This document shows, piece by piece, positions 46,681 through 58,203 of a stretch of 64,000 nucleotides of DNA. How positions within the stretch are numbered: position 1 is the stretch's first letter; every line of letters begins with the position of its first letter. Origin of the DNA: Phlebiopsis flavidoalba (taxonomy: Eukaryota > Basidiomycota > Agaricomycetes > Polyporales > Phanerochaetaceae); NCBI GenBank assembly GCA_035772785.1, contig JAOCPU010000040.1:1-64000 (forward strand), read 5' to 3'. Below the pieces are notes generated by a model, which saw only the letters and a list, made by a program, of their open reading frames with translations, was not told where the DNA came from and did not search any database. The position numbers and the translations under genes were made by a program.

Positions 46681-49006
46681 ATGAGCACCACTCCAGTCAT
46701 CAACGGCACCTCTGAGCCGGCAGTCAACGGCGTTGCAGAGCATGACAAGTGTCGGTGCCACTGATGCCACCCAGGAGCCTCAACCTGAGGCTCAGGAAGA
46801 GACGTCCAACAGAGCAGCCCCAAGAAGAGGAGCCAGTAAAGCCACGAACCAGAATTGCACGATACGACCAATTGTAAGCTCTCTTGTGTCTTACAAAAGA
46901 GTCACCGCCGAATAATATTTTTACAGGCTACAATCCGTGACGAGCGCGACGTGGGCGGCCACGTGTAAAATGCCATACTGATAACTCAACAGTAAAACGT
47001 ACGCGTGATGAGGTTGCGCAAGACGAGTCGATCGGTGGTCAACAAGAAGTTCAGCAAGAAGAAGCCCATCATCCTCGTGAAGCGCATCCTCGACGACAAG
47101 GGCAAGGTAGAACCGGGATCGAAGTCGAGATCTACAGTGAGGTGCTACGCGATGTGCTCATCGAAGTCAACAAAGACGTTCAGGGAGGCATCGACCTGAA
47201 CGGCGAGGTTCCTAACGTTTAGTCTCGTTTCTGTATCTTCCTGGACTATTCAGATTCAACGATATCACTCAGGTCGACCGGGAAACTCTTTTTCCACTCA
47301 CGCTTCGGTCTTCGCGAAAAAGCTCGCCGAGGAAGAGGCGCTGGAGACGAAAGATGACGAGAAGATCGAGGCTATCCAAGCTGCTCTTCAACTCGTCGAC
47401 GAGGACTTCGGTCGCACAATAATCGACCTTGGCCTTATGACCAAGCAAAATGACATCACATACGACCTCCTCTGGGCGCTGATTCCTCCCAACACCTACC
47501 TCCGGGCATATCACCACGGCACTGAACAAGAGATGGTTTCTGTACGCCCGTTCGCTTGCATACCAATTCACTATGGAAGGCAACTACGCCGAGATCTCTT
47601 GTGACATCGTCAACAACGACGGCAAGCTGTTCGTGGATCGCTCAGGAGGTCATCCAGATTCCCGAATACATCGGCACCCGCGGGATTCTTGATCTGGCCG
47701 CCTACCCTCTCGACTTCCATCCTGAGAAGGATAGCCTTCGTGCACACGCCATCAAGCGCGGCAAAGAGTTTGCTGGTATCACTCGGAAATTCTTGGAGTG
47801 TAGCGGCCCCGCTATCGTGTGGAGCGCAAAGCGATTTTTGATGAGACCCCGGTCAAGTGTAGCGTGAGTTGTCCTGTGCTGTTTCTTTACGACTGTTCGG
47901 CTGATACCGAGCTTCTAGTCTACGACTGAACGGGTTATGATCGACCCTGCCACTTTCCGCCTCTTCAAGCCATGCAGCCGCCTCATACGCAACGTCGTCC
48001 GGAAGCTGGACCCGACCATCCTCACTGACGATCAGCTAATGATTAGTAACCCCGTCCTCCTCGGCTTCAACTTTGGCAACAAAGCCTGGGGTCAGTACGC
48101 CTACATGTTCAGGAGTTTCTCCACTGACCTTCTTCACAGGTGGATATGCGCTCGACCGTATCAAGGATATCGTATGGTCTGACGAGACATTCCATCAACT
48201 CGTCCTCGGCAGCAAGCACAAGCAACTCATCCGCGGCCTTATCAAGCAGCACAGCGCAAAGACACACACTATTCGACGACATTGTCGCGGGCAAGGGCCA
48301 GGGCCTCGTCGGACTCCTCTGTGGTAACCCTGGGTGTGGAAAGACGTTGACAGCAGAGGCCGTCGCGGAGGTCACACACCGGCCACTATACATTTGTTAG
48401 CGCGGGCGAGCTGGGTACAGAGCCTGAGCATCTCGACAAGAAGCTCACGGAGATCCTCGAGCTGGCGCAGTTGTGGGACGCCGGTGCTGCTTCTGGACGA
48501 GGCGGATGTGTTCATGCAAGCGAGGAACAACACGGACGTGTCGAGGAACGCTCTCGTCTCGATCTTCCTCCGGCAGGTCGAGTAGTACTACCGCGGTATC
48601 CTCATCTTCACCACGAACATGATTGAATCGATTGATCCTGCCTTTGAGAGTACGTGGACTCTTTGCCTCAGACTTAGTTTCAGTGATTAAACCGTGGCTC
48701 TCTTCAGGTCGACCGCTCTCTCTGTTCACTTCTGCATCAGGTACCCCGATTTGGACTTTGAGTCAAGGAAGTCTATCTGGAAGATCTTCTTCTCTAAGAA
48801 CATGAACGACCAGCAAATCACGGACGCAGGACCTAGATCGTCTCGCGTCACACAAGCTCAACGGTCGCCAGATCAAGAACGCTGTCAGCACCGCCAGGTC
48901 TATATCCGCTCTGGAGCAGGGCGCAAAGCCTTCTGTCGAGCATGTCGATACCGTGCTGGAGGTCATGAGCGACTGGCAGACGGCGAAGGCTGAGCGCACG
49001 TCATGA
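46681..49006 (+). CDS. AAA+ ATPase, fungal DUF7025/AAA type
   Basis: The start is MSTTPVINGTSEPAVNGV. After a variable N-terminal part comes the DUF7025-like region: VLIEVNKDVQGGIDLNGEV (about 47180), IQAALQLVDEDFGRTIIDLG (about 47410), and DITYDLLWALIPPNTYLRAY (about 47480). GTRGILDLAAYPLDFHPEKD (about 47690) is followed by NPVLLGFNFGNKAWG (about 48060). The ATPase core has GLVGLLCGNPGCGKTLTAEA (Walker A, about 48330), PLYIVSAGELG in shifted frame, VLLLDEADVFMQARN (Walker B, about 48500), and GILIFTTNMIESIDPAFES (sensor 1 and arginine finger region, about 48610). LDFESRKSIWKIFFSKNM and LNGRQIKNAVSTARS follow, and KAERTS ends at TGA 49004-49006. Such proteins are numerous in Agaricomycetes; the target is unknown. 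All catalytic motifs are intact at the codon level, but the frame shifts several times. Confidence 0.92.
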
Positions 49007-49113
49007 GTGCTCGACCTGCTATGCGTTTCTTCTCGGTCTCTTCTATCACTACATCGATCCGGATTCGCCGCATACATTGTATTTGTAGCTGTACACTTCA
49101 TCTGTAACGTCAC

Positions 49114-49830
49114 CTAAACGCCAAAAACATAGAAGATACTATTCAACATCATACATGGTAGACCCAAGTCTGAGTGTGTGCGCATGTCCCAATGACGACG
49201 CTTTAGGCACTCGAGAGCTTTATGCGATCCGTTCACCTCCCAAGTGGGGACTGGTCCATCGCAGACAGCAATCCAAATCTCGCTTCCTTCAAAGTCCCAG
49301 AAAGCAAGTCTGGCTGGCGTTCTCCAGGCTTCCCGTCGCGCAGTCAAGCGCAACATGACTTTCGCCGCTGGTCGACAATCCGACCCTCCTTCGCAAGAAT
49401 TTCGTATGCCTTGTCTCTCTCTTTCGGCTCAGAGTCGTCAATGTAGAAGAGTGACACGTGTGCCACAGGCGGGACTGCCTTCTCGCCCAAGGTCTTTTTC
49501 AAAGCCTCGCGGAGCGTGACGAGCTGTCCGGCATGGTGGACCGTGACGTAAACGGACATGGTAAGTATTTGTTGCCCACTTCGACAGTCTTGAAAGTGAT
49601 GGGCACAACTGGTTGTCTTTTAGGAATCGCAGCTCGGAGCTCGTCCAAGTCGGTTGAGGAAGGCACCGTGACGAGGGTGATGTGTGCGTCAAATGCTGGG
49701 AATGAAGATGGCGACTTGGCAGAGTCCGTCCTGGTGTTCATTACTCCATCTTGTAACTTAGCCGGCCACCTCTCGATTCGGAACAAGCCAAAGGGAAGTT
49801 CCTGTAATATCAAAGCATCGTCAATGTAAT
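49114..49830 (-). CDS. 2H-family cyclic phosphodiesterase (CPD1-like)
   Basis: The two HxT/S motifs of the 2H superfamily are present: FDAHITLVTVP (about 49690) and VAHVSLFYIDD (about 49450), spaced as in ADP-ribose 1'',2''-cyclic phosphate phosphodiesterases. Other family blocks are LWLVPNREVAG near the N-terminus (about 49775), KTVEVGNKYL (about 49590), VYVTVHHAGQLVTLREAL (about 49540), and RTPARLAFWDFEGSEIWIAV near the C-terminus (about 49290). The enzyme would open cyclic phosphates made during tRNA splicing or act on similar nucleotides. It lies convergent to the AAA+ gene with about 100 bases between. The first exon is unclear, because an acceptor-like ACAG precedes the first block at 49810. 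The true stop may lie upstream of 49114. Confidence 0.87.
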
Positions 49831-50840
49831 TTCGCTTTTATATGAGTCAATCTCCAAACCCATCACTATTCTTCAGATACTTGTTACAGCTGACGCGTCT
49901 CCGTCCCGGATTCTACAAAGCTTTATCGATATGACCATACATAAAATCCACGTCTACTCACAGTGAGTAGTAATTGCTCCAACCGGAGGAGGTATAAGGA
50001 GGTTCAAACGTTCATGAGTCGGTCTCGATAACCATCGATGCTGGGTAGGAGATGGCGCCTAAACAGCACGACCACTGACTTTTGAGTAACAAGAATAAGA
50101 ATAATATAAAAAACTTGGGCCATGAGTGCATCGTTTGCCAGATTACAGTTTACTCGCGGAGAAAGCTTGAGATGTTCATGGTACGAGTGTGGGTCGTGAC
50201 TATGATTAACACAACATACAGACAATATTTCCACAGAACAAACACATCGGTTCCATGGTTAGTTTCAATTTGCTCAACTTCGCAGACTCAGGGCATGCAT
50301 TTAGATACAGACAACGGATAGCCTGCCAATTACCGGGTCCTGGTGCGCATTATTGCTACGTAACATCAACGGAGCACATCGCCCCGGAATAATCCTTTGT
50401 TCTTCATCAATGCTGTGCGCCGCCACACTCTTTATACTCGCGGTTCCCATGATGACATTTACTCACCACGTCTCAGTACTCCTGATTTGAACTTTTCTAC
50501 GACGCTATTATTTGCCCTTTGGGAATGCCTTATATAACATTCGCCTGGCAAGTTTCATCGTCTGCACCTTTGACACTGGGTACCTGACGTTGTAACGTGC
50601 GTCTGACCTGGATGGTTTACGCTAAGCGGTATACAAAAGCAAACCGCAATACCACAAAGTCTGCCCCGCGCACAACCTTAGAGACCATCTCTAAACGCGA
50701 TGATGGTGTCTCTGGGCGCCCGCCCTCGCGACCTTCTCGCCTGAGCGGACACGTTTTAGCGGACCCGTGTGACTGACCTATAAATCTCAGTCCGCACGGA
50801 GCCACGATCACCCAGAATATCAGCAGGTACTTAAGCTCTT
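49831..50840. other. Intergenic, no recognised gene
   Basis: Only frames below 80 codons. 50330-50620 contains a TATATAA box (50530-50536) within a stretch that could be a solo LTR, but I found no matching second copy or target-site duplication. The region must hold the promoters of the flanking divergent genes. Confidence 0.35.
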
Positions 50841-51518
50841 ATGGTTAATCAACTTCGCAGGTCAGTCCTGGAACCACGAGATAGTGTGGAGAGCTCACCA
50901 ATTCCACGTATTCTTCAGCTCCCAACTCCTCGCCACACTTACCTCGCCAGAGTTTGGAGCACGCCACAATTACCACTTCCTGCACGCAAGCAGAGTTTGG
51001 GGTAGGTTTTCGGTCTTTTGTGTATCTTTTCATGTGTCATTGTCAAAACCGCTTCACACATAGCCGCGTCTTGTCCAAATTCTGGAACGATAAAGCCTAT
51101 ATCGTGTTCCAGGTCTATACTCGCGAACTTGAGGGTGACATACACGGTGTGGGCACCCGCTTTCATGCATATGCGGACAACTCTGCGAACCTCCTCGATT
51201 TACAAACGAATTTGCTTCGAAAATTCCGTCCAGGCACTCGAGTCGCAGAATATCGCCTACGATCCGCGCATCACTGGGGCGCAGTTTCCGGTTGGAGAAG
51301 CCGGACGGCTCGCTCGGGCGGCACGGCGGGCATGGGTCGAGCTGGGGGAGGTACAGCGAGAGCACGACCTGTGGCATAATATCCTAGGCGGCGCGGCGGA
51401 AAAACGAAGGCATGACCTTCAGCTCGAGCTCGAAACGGTGAAAGAGGCCTGGGAATTACACGGCAAGTCGATGGTACAAGCGCGACGGCATGCATTGCGA
51501 TGGCGAGTTCCCCGGTAG
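50841..51518 (+). CDS. Unidentified helical protein
   Basis: The family is not recognised. A plausible start is ATG 50841 (MVNQLR before a GTCAGT donor). The C-terminal half is an open frame ending at 51518 with long charged helices: NIAYDPRITGAQFPVGEAGR, LARAARRAWVELGEVQREHD, LWHNILGGAAEKRRHDLQLE and VKEAWELHGKSMVQARRHAL. The preceding part alternates between frames (FWNDKAYIVFQVYTRELEGD in one, SILANLRVTYTVWAPAF in another). The charged C-terminus suggests a coiled-coil subunit of a larger assembly. There is no basis for a function. Confidence 0.4.
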
Positions 51519-52155
51519 GATAACTTTGGGGAGTGTGCGTTGGATGAGGCAAGACGTTTGGGGTTCCAGGCCCGGGTGGAGTGGTTTTGAGAGGTGCAAG
51601 GCGGTGGCGCGTCCTAGGACTCACTGGGGCGCTGTTTGTGCTCGCGATGGGTGAGGAGAGACGAAAGAGAGGCCGACTGGATCCCTAGTAGGTGGATGTT
51701 GTGCACGATGCCGGTGGGGGGAGTCATGGACGCTCACGGACGCTATATGGACATGTGTTTTAGTATCTTGGCCTGGAGGTTTACATCACTATTCATCCCA
51801 CTCACTTGCTTGACCAAATCCCCTAGTACTGTATCACGAAGCAGAAGGGGCAATATCAGACCTAGAATAGCGCGAATAAATCAGGGCGAGTATGTTCACG
51901 TACAAAGGGATACCTAAGAGCCAGGCAAATCTTCCCGTACAACGAGTAAACCATTATTGGATGTTGTTGATGATAGCTGCACACAACCTTACGACGGGAC
52001 CGACTGCGAGATTCTAACAGCATAGCATTGTAACCGCAACGGGTGCCACTACAAGCTATCATTTTATTGGTAACGGTCCAGATACTCTAGGGTACGCATA
52101 GAACTTCCATCGCGACCGCGGACGATTCGAGAGCAACGATGTCACCAGCTGTCGC
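51519..52155. other. 3' flank of ATP2 and of the helical gene
   Basis: A convergent region of about 640 bases. Short frames only; no gene is seen. Confidence 0.45.
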
Positions 52156-54458
52156 TTATGACTCGCCCATCTCCTTCGCGAGCTGCTCGGCCTTGGCCTT
52201 GACGTCGTCGATTGTGCCGACCCATGTAGAACGCGGACTCGGGGAAGCGAGTCGTGCCGCGTGCCAGCAAGAATCTCCGTTGACGAGCGGATCGACCTCC
52301 TTCAACTTGGGGACGAGTGCTTGCCCTCGAAACCTGGTGAAGACCTGCGCGACCTGGAACTGGGCTGCGACATGAAACGCTGGATCTTACGGGCCACGCT
52401 CGACCGTATAAGACGAAGAAGGTGGTGTCAACTGAGTCATTGCCTAATATACAACACGAAGCGGACAACGTACGGTAAGCTTTGTCCTCCTCCGACAACT
52501 CGTCCATAACCGAGAATGGCAAATGATATCCTGGAGGGACTTGTAGTCCTGGAGGATCTTCTGGACGGCAGTTCGCGACCTCATAGTGCTCCTTACCCGA
52601 CCTGTCGAACAATCAAATGTCAGCGTCTATTTCATACCGGACGCGGTCCGGAAACGTAACTATACGGTGGGATCTAAAGCATTAAAGCTGGCTAACCTTG
52701 GAGTTCGATGAGGACGTCGACTCGCAAGCGGCCGGCGTAGATTACGCAAGCTCAAGCTCGGGGGAGGCAATGGAACGCGACAAATACAGTGGTTGGCGTC
52801 CAACTTTTTTGTCGAGCGAATGGTCCTGGCTAGCGGGGCGGGAATGGTCAACATCGTCCCGGCGGGCAGTAGACGGCCTCTGCACAGAGGTCAACCTAGA
52901 ACCTTCTTGCGTGGTGGTAATACGCTCCTCATGCCTAAAGAATAGACGCAGATGAGACCCCCCGGTGGTATTTTCATAATCAAAACGCACCGTGAGTCAC
53001 TAACATGCCACCATGTCGTACGACACGCGGTGGATGGTAACCGACGGCCGGCACGGGGCACTACGATTTCCCGAGCACCGGGCAGACTTTACCTCAGAAC
53101 CGGCTGAGGTGGGAAACGAAAATGTTTCGATGAAGCCCTGAAAGAGAAGCACATCGATGCACATCAATTCATAACCGGAAGTTACTCCGTACAATGCTGA
53201 GACCAGCGATGAGAGACAACAGGCCCCACGGGCACTTCAGGGGGCTCGTTTTCATCCTGACCGAAAACGATAGCTGACATTCGAGTCACCCTCGAGTGGT
53301 GATGACACCCCCCCGGTGTTTCAATCATTTCGTGGTACAGATCCGTTACCCATTCACGGGTTTGTACTTGCTGACCGATCACTCTAAATCAAAAATGAGC
53401 CAACATAGCCTAGTCGAATATATAGTCTACGACCATACTCACCGCTAGAAAACTTACTTCCTTTCCGTAGAGAAACTACCACCGTGGGCCTTGGCGACGT
53501 TGTTGATAAGCTCCTGAATTTCAACACAGTCTTTGCCGACACCGAGCACCATTTACCGAAACAGACCAATCTTTCCACACACGAGCGTAGGGAGCGAGGA
53601 GGTCGACTACGACCTTGATACGCAAGTCTCCAAAAACTCAGCAGTGGTCGACTTTCCCCCACCGCTGCTCGTACGAAGGCGGGGGGCTCGTTGTGATTAT
53701 GGGGTTGACGAACCTTGGGTCCCGCCACTTGATGGGGCCACGCGTAGTCGTCGATGAGGGCTGTCACCAATGACACGGTCATGATACTGGCCAAGGGTGG
53801 CCGAACCCCCCCCTTAGCCCTGGACGGCCCCCCCCCCCCCTCCGGACCTGAATGCAGGAGCCTAGCATGCACCGGGTGTCGAGACCTTCTGGCCACGGGA
53901 CACAGACCCTCGGTACCGTCCATGGCAATAGTATCGGACGGAGTTCTGTCGCCAAGTCGTGGGGCGGGCAACCTCGAGGACGAGACGGCCACCGTGGTGG
54001 TCCTGGACCTCGAGCGCTGGGTTTGAGAATGATGGGGGGAAGGTTCTCCCTCAGTCTCGAACTGAGACGTCGACGACGGCACCACATGACGGTCTTGACA
54101 GCGCCGCCGACATTGGTCTTGGCCCGAAGTCGGTTTCGCGTAGGTGCGGGCTTTGCGGACGTGAAACACGGAGACGTTCGCGACCGATGACGAGGTAACG
54201 CACCAAACGACGTGGCACGATGAATCATTGCAGAGAAAGAAAAAGACACGTAGGCGTTGTCAGGGACGAGCGCACGACATTGTTTAGAATGAGAACGCAC
54301 CAGAAGGAGAGCCGGCAGCCCGGGGAATGACAGATAGAGCCTGCGAGTAACCGTACGGGATTGGTGGAAGGAACCACTGTTGGACGACCGCAACGCGGGC
54401 GAGCGACAGCGTTGGCAAGGCCGCGGCGGTGGAGCCTGAAGAAGACTACGCACTCCAT
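52156..54458 (-). CDS. ATP2: ATP synthase F1 subunit beta (mitochondrial)
   Basis: This is the catalytic subunit of mitochondrial F1-ATPase. Ordered fragments match: ARTYAKPTSGQ (end of the transit peptide, about 54150), GAVKTVM with QFETEGE (54110-54050), LEVQDHHGGRLVLEVA in shifted frame (53990), TIAMDGTEGL (53920), DLLAPYAR (53600), KIGLF and GVGK of the P-loop (53570-53540), and INNVAKAHGG (53500). Then come TREWVTDLYHEMIET (53340), IVFGQDENEPP (53260), AGSEV (53100), ERITTTQEGS (52920), DATTV (52790), GKEHYEVA (52595), MDELSEEDK (52510), and a C-terminus in shifted frame DDVKAKAEQLAKEMGES to TAA at 52156-52158. Several introns are evident (for example GTAACT..TTTCAG, 53140-53188). The frame breaks repeatedly, including at the P-loop, where GGCAAAGAC replaces GGCAAGAC. 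A G-rich insertion of some 40 bases lies at 53800-53850. Confidence 0.93.
53828..53840. repeat. C13 homopolymer within ATP2 coding sequence
   Basis: On the coding strand this is G13, followed by a G8 run. It sits where the conserved GAPI..VP..TLG region of subunit beta should be continuous, so it disrupts the protein. Confidence 0.9.
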
Positions 54459-55243
54459 TCAAAAACCGTTGGTCTTCTTTGCGCTGTCTCAGCGCTCCCT
54501 GCGCTCCGAGAGGACTGGTGTACGGCTGCAGCGTTATCTTGAGGACTTGAGCATGGTGAACGACTGTCGACGACGATGGAGGTTGCGTGAAGTCGGGATG
54601 AGCCAGGCGTGACCCCGTATAAAAGTTCTGTTTTTACTCTCCGACGCCGGCTTCATCCGACCGTAAAAGGCGAAGACCCATGGGACAGGTTGCGGCGAGG
54701 TGCGCTCTTGAGTACCACCATAATCGCCCACCACTTTTATGCACGCCAGCCCAAATCCCGACGTTCTGCCTAAAGCATCCACTACGAGGGGAGCTGTTTG
54801 TGGCCGTTTCTACTCCATGAAGTTATTCACGACCAGAGTGAAAAATGTGCAAGGAAATGTTCAAGCACCCTCAGGCCACGCAATGTCGCTAGCCTGGCTA
54901 CCTTTTTCTGACTAGCCAGATTTGCGCGCTTTTTGCGTTTGCTACGCGTGCACGTCGCTAGCTTCGCATGACCATGTTTCTGACCCCAGTTTCGCGCCCA
55001 CGTGGAGAGCAAAAAGCGTGACCCGGACACTCGTGCCATTCTGCAGAAAATTATTAACCAGTCAGAGTGCTCATCTAAAAAAGCAATAACATGCCTTTCG
55101 TCCTGAACCATCACCAAGACCGGCCATCCTTTTCTCTACACGGCTCACCAGCCTTGTGTATTTATCGCCTGAAGGCCTTCTTCCAAGAGTATGTGGCTTA
55201 TTCTACGCGTCTCGCTCAAACAATCTGACAGAAAGAAACAAGT
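54459..55243. other. Divergent promoter region, ATP2 (-) / ADE4 (+)
   Basis: About 780 bases between the two genes. It contains a 96-codon minus frame (54827-55117) and repeated CTAGC/GCTAGC-type words at 54888-54961, with no family signal. A first exon or leader of ATP2 may lie at 54460-54545. Confidence 0.4.
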
Positions 55244-57289
55244 GTGTGCGGTATCCTAAGGTCTACTCTCGCAACGATCCATCCATCGACCGTCTCGTCA
55301 GAGATATGTGAAGGTCTCCTCGCTGCTGTGCTGCAACACAGAGGCCAGGATGCCTGGTGGTATCGTCACTTGCGGGCCCAAGGGGGCGCCGCTATTTTAC
55401 CAGTGCAAGGAGCGAGATGGCATGGTCAGGGACGTCTTTGACCTCGACCTCATGTCAAGTGAGCTGTATCGAAGGTATTTGGGTATCTGTCACGTGTGCG
55501 TATATATCTGAGCCTTTACGTATGTTTGTGCCTAAATACATTCAACAGTGCGTAACCCTTCGTGCGTGAAGCTTCAAACCACGAACGAGACTTTGGCTAC
55601 AGCCTTTTCTAGTAAACTCGCCTTGTATGTGCATCGTGTTCGCCCATGTATGCTATTGTATCGTCATCTTCTCGTCCTTCTTGTACATCATGTCCGAGAC
55701 CGTTATAGAATTTTGTAGAGCCTTGCAGTCTATCAAGCTCCCGAGCTCCTGCAGTTCACTGAAATCATCACGTCGGCCACAACGTTCATACAAATTAACA
55801 CCTAACTGTTGTCCTTCGGACTTCGGGATCTTCTATTGAACATTACTTCAGCTGGACAACCTCATCAAAAGTACTGTGCTAAGTTCCTCGTAGCATTGTA
55901 GGGAAGATTATCTTCACCAGGCCGATCGGGTCGCTGCATTCGGAGTCACTAGTGCAAAGTGCGTCATGAACGTCCCTGCGAGTGCGCGCTCGCTTGTCCA
56001 GACTGTTCGTGTGTTAGTTATTCGGCTTTCCGCGTACTCGAATCGGTTAGTCCGTCGCCCCAATGCGATTCTGACTATGGCGATTTCCGCTGCATAACGC
56101 GGTCTGACTGCAAAATTCGGGCGGTGGCGGAGGGCGAAAGTGAACTATCCAACTCTTCGCAGCGAGAGCGTCGGTCGCTGACGCGAGTAGGCTTCTTGAC
56201 TGTGATGACCGTCAAGGACTGGCTAGGCGTGAGGGTGGGAGATCATGCACACCTCGTCCTAACGTCTTAGCTCGACCGGCCAGTTTCGCCCGCGGACAGC
56301 ACCTTCGCACCGCGACAGTTCTTCCGAATTCATTCTACTTTCGCCTTCGGCCAGCCCTGACTTCGGTTTCTCGATGGTGTCAGCGTGGACCGCAGTACGC
56401 ATGGCTATGGTACGAATAGCCCTCGGCCGGACGAAGTCAAGCGTGGTTGCTTGAGTTGAGGAGAGAACGCTCTTCAGGTTCCGATCGTTGTCATTCCTGT
56501 TTCCTGGAAACGCGTCGCTCGGTGTTGCTTTAGAGGAGTCGTATGTACTTAGGGCGCAGAAAAGCTAAGGGATCCCTAGCAAGAATCAATCACGAGGTCT
56601 TGTCATGGCGAAGAAACGCGATAACGTTGGGAGGGACTCTTTAACTCTATGCCCGGAGCCAGCAGATGAGAAAGAAGACGTTGATCGGGGGAGAAAAGCG
56701 AACGCCATGGCGCTGGAGTTTCCAAGACCAAGAATGTTCTCATTGTCGATGGTCTGTTTCCATGTTTGGATTCAAGTTTCTTTTCGATTCGCGCTCATGC
56801 TTCGTAGATTCCATCGTGCGCGGAACCACTTCCAGAGCAGGAGATCATTCAAATGGCCAGAAGGGGGATGTAGGTGCGAGGAGCGTAATTGTAGCTAGCT
56901 GCGCTCCTACCGATTCGGTGAGATGAGGTCTCTATGGTACCCAAAATACCGCATATACCTAGCTTCTCATGTTGTAACGCAGCTACTCCGAAACGTCTAC
57001 GGTATCGACAACATGGCCTTCGCGGTTACGAGCTCGTTGCACACGACGCGCACGGACGTTGGACCACCGGGAAGGGGGAAGTGACCGATTGTCTGCACAC
57101 GATCGATCGGCGCCGACCCTCGTTATCTTCCAGACGCTTCCCGACCTCGTCGCATCCGTGCGTTCTCTATCTCGCTCCAGCTCCCAGTATCGAGCAATTC
57201 GATTGCTCCGTATTCACGTTGTGGGCGAATACGTCACCGGTGGTGTTGACGAAGCATACCTTGCACAGCTCGAGCGCACGCGTGCGTAG
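55244..57289 (+). CDS. ADE4: Amidophosphoribosyltransferase (first step of purine synthesis)
   Basis: It converts PRPP and glutamine to phosphoribosylamine in the cytosol. The N-terminus reads CGILRSTLATIHPS with the catalytic Cys directly after the start codon, then SSEICEGLLAAVLQHRGQDA and, in another frame, GIVTCGPKGAPLFYQCKERD and GMVRDVFDLD (55250-55440). The middle is poorly legible. From 56350 on, LDGVSVD-like and ALQVP..VVIPV blocks, then KKRDNVGR and TLCPEPADEKE (56605-56680) lead to ANAMALEF and FVDSIVRGTTSRA, the PRPP-binding loop (about 56810). VGARSVIVASCAPTD, NVYGID, LVIFQTLPDLVASVR and VVGEYVTGGVDEAYLAQLER follow to the stop at 57287-57289. This is the class II PurF/Ade4 order over about 500 residues. 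The start codon is GTG, where the family has ATG-TGC. Many indels occur. Most of the middle of the glutaminase domain (55500-56300) could not be aligned. Confidence 0.9.
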
Positions 57290-58203
57290 ATAATAGGTAC
57301 CCAAGAGGTGATAGGGAGGCGATCGTCAATGCGGTGGCCTCGGGACGCCCTGTCGAGGGCAGCAAGGGCGGAGGAGGCCGTGAGCGATGTAAGGCGTTTG
57401 TCAATGGCGTTGAGCAAGGATGACTGGAGTAGCCGCGAGTGGAACGCTGATCAACGGAGGCGACACTGTCGTGGCCTGCATAATCAGCTGGGAAATTGGG
57501 AGTATAAAACTATCAGCCGCGTGTATAGATAGCGACTTCAAGATGTGCTCTTAGATGTTATAGGCATTGATACCTTCAAGGTGTTACACATGCTGGTACG
57601 CCACAGTCTATCATTGTTTCACTACTACGCCACAATTCCCAAGCATCGTGCATCGGGAAGTGACCCAGCCAAGATGTTGTCCATGACTCCCCCTACAGAA
57701 TCTATCATTGGATCAGCACGATCACAAGTATCTCTAGAATGTCCTCAAATACTCTTACCATCAATTGCAAGGCGGCGCGACTTTTCCTTTTTTTCTTCAT
57801 GGCTGGTCGATGGTTGCAAAGGTTGTGAGGACGATCATGGCGAGGCCCTGCGCACGCCGTGGCGCCACCCGAGATGTCTATGCGCTTATTGATCCACGGT
57901 CGCGTAACTTGACAGCAGCAGACTACTATTGCACGAAACTCCTTCTGGGGGTTCTGCAATTCCCAACCCCCCCCCCCCCCCCCCCCCCCCTGAAGCCTTG
58001 CGGGAGTAAAAACGCCTGGGCTCACTCGCCAAATTCAACGAGCACACGACCCGCGGGTCTATAGAAATCAAGGGTATGTATCGAATTCGAGACACGCCAG
58101 CTATCCATGCTGCATATTGGAATATTGACGAGCCATCCTAGCTTGGTCTAAAAACAGCACTAACTTAGGTTGAGATCATTAGCCGTACGCGATTTTTGAA
58201 ACT
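57290..58203. other. 3' flank of ADE4 and upstream region of an F-box gene
   Basis: There is a 115-codon plus frame (57545-57892) with no family signal, and a C24 run at 57967-57990. No gene is called. Confidence 0.45.
57967..57990. repeat. C24 homopolymer
   Basis: Twenty-four consecutive C, the longest homopolymer in the window, lying in an intergenic stretch. Confidence 0.95.

Noticed and set aside
50330..50620. Possible solo LTR with a TATATAA box
   Set aside because: I found no second copy, no TG..CA ends that pair convincingly and no target-site duplication.
53384..54169. 261-codon minus-strand open frame in the ATP2 region
   Set aside because: Only fragments of it are in the ATP2 frame; its length results from frame hopping and G-rich insertion, and it is not a separate gene.
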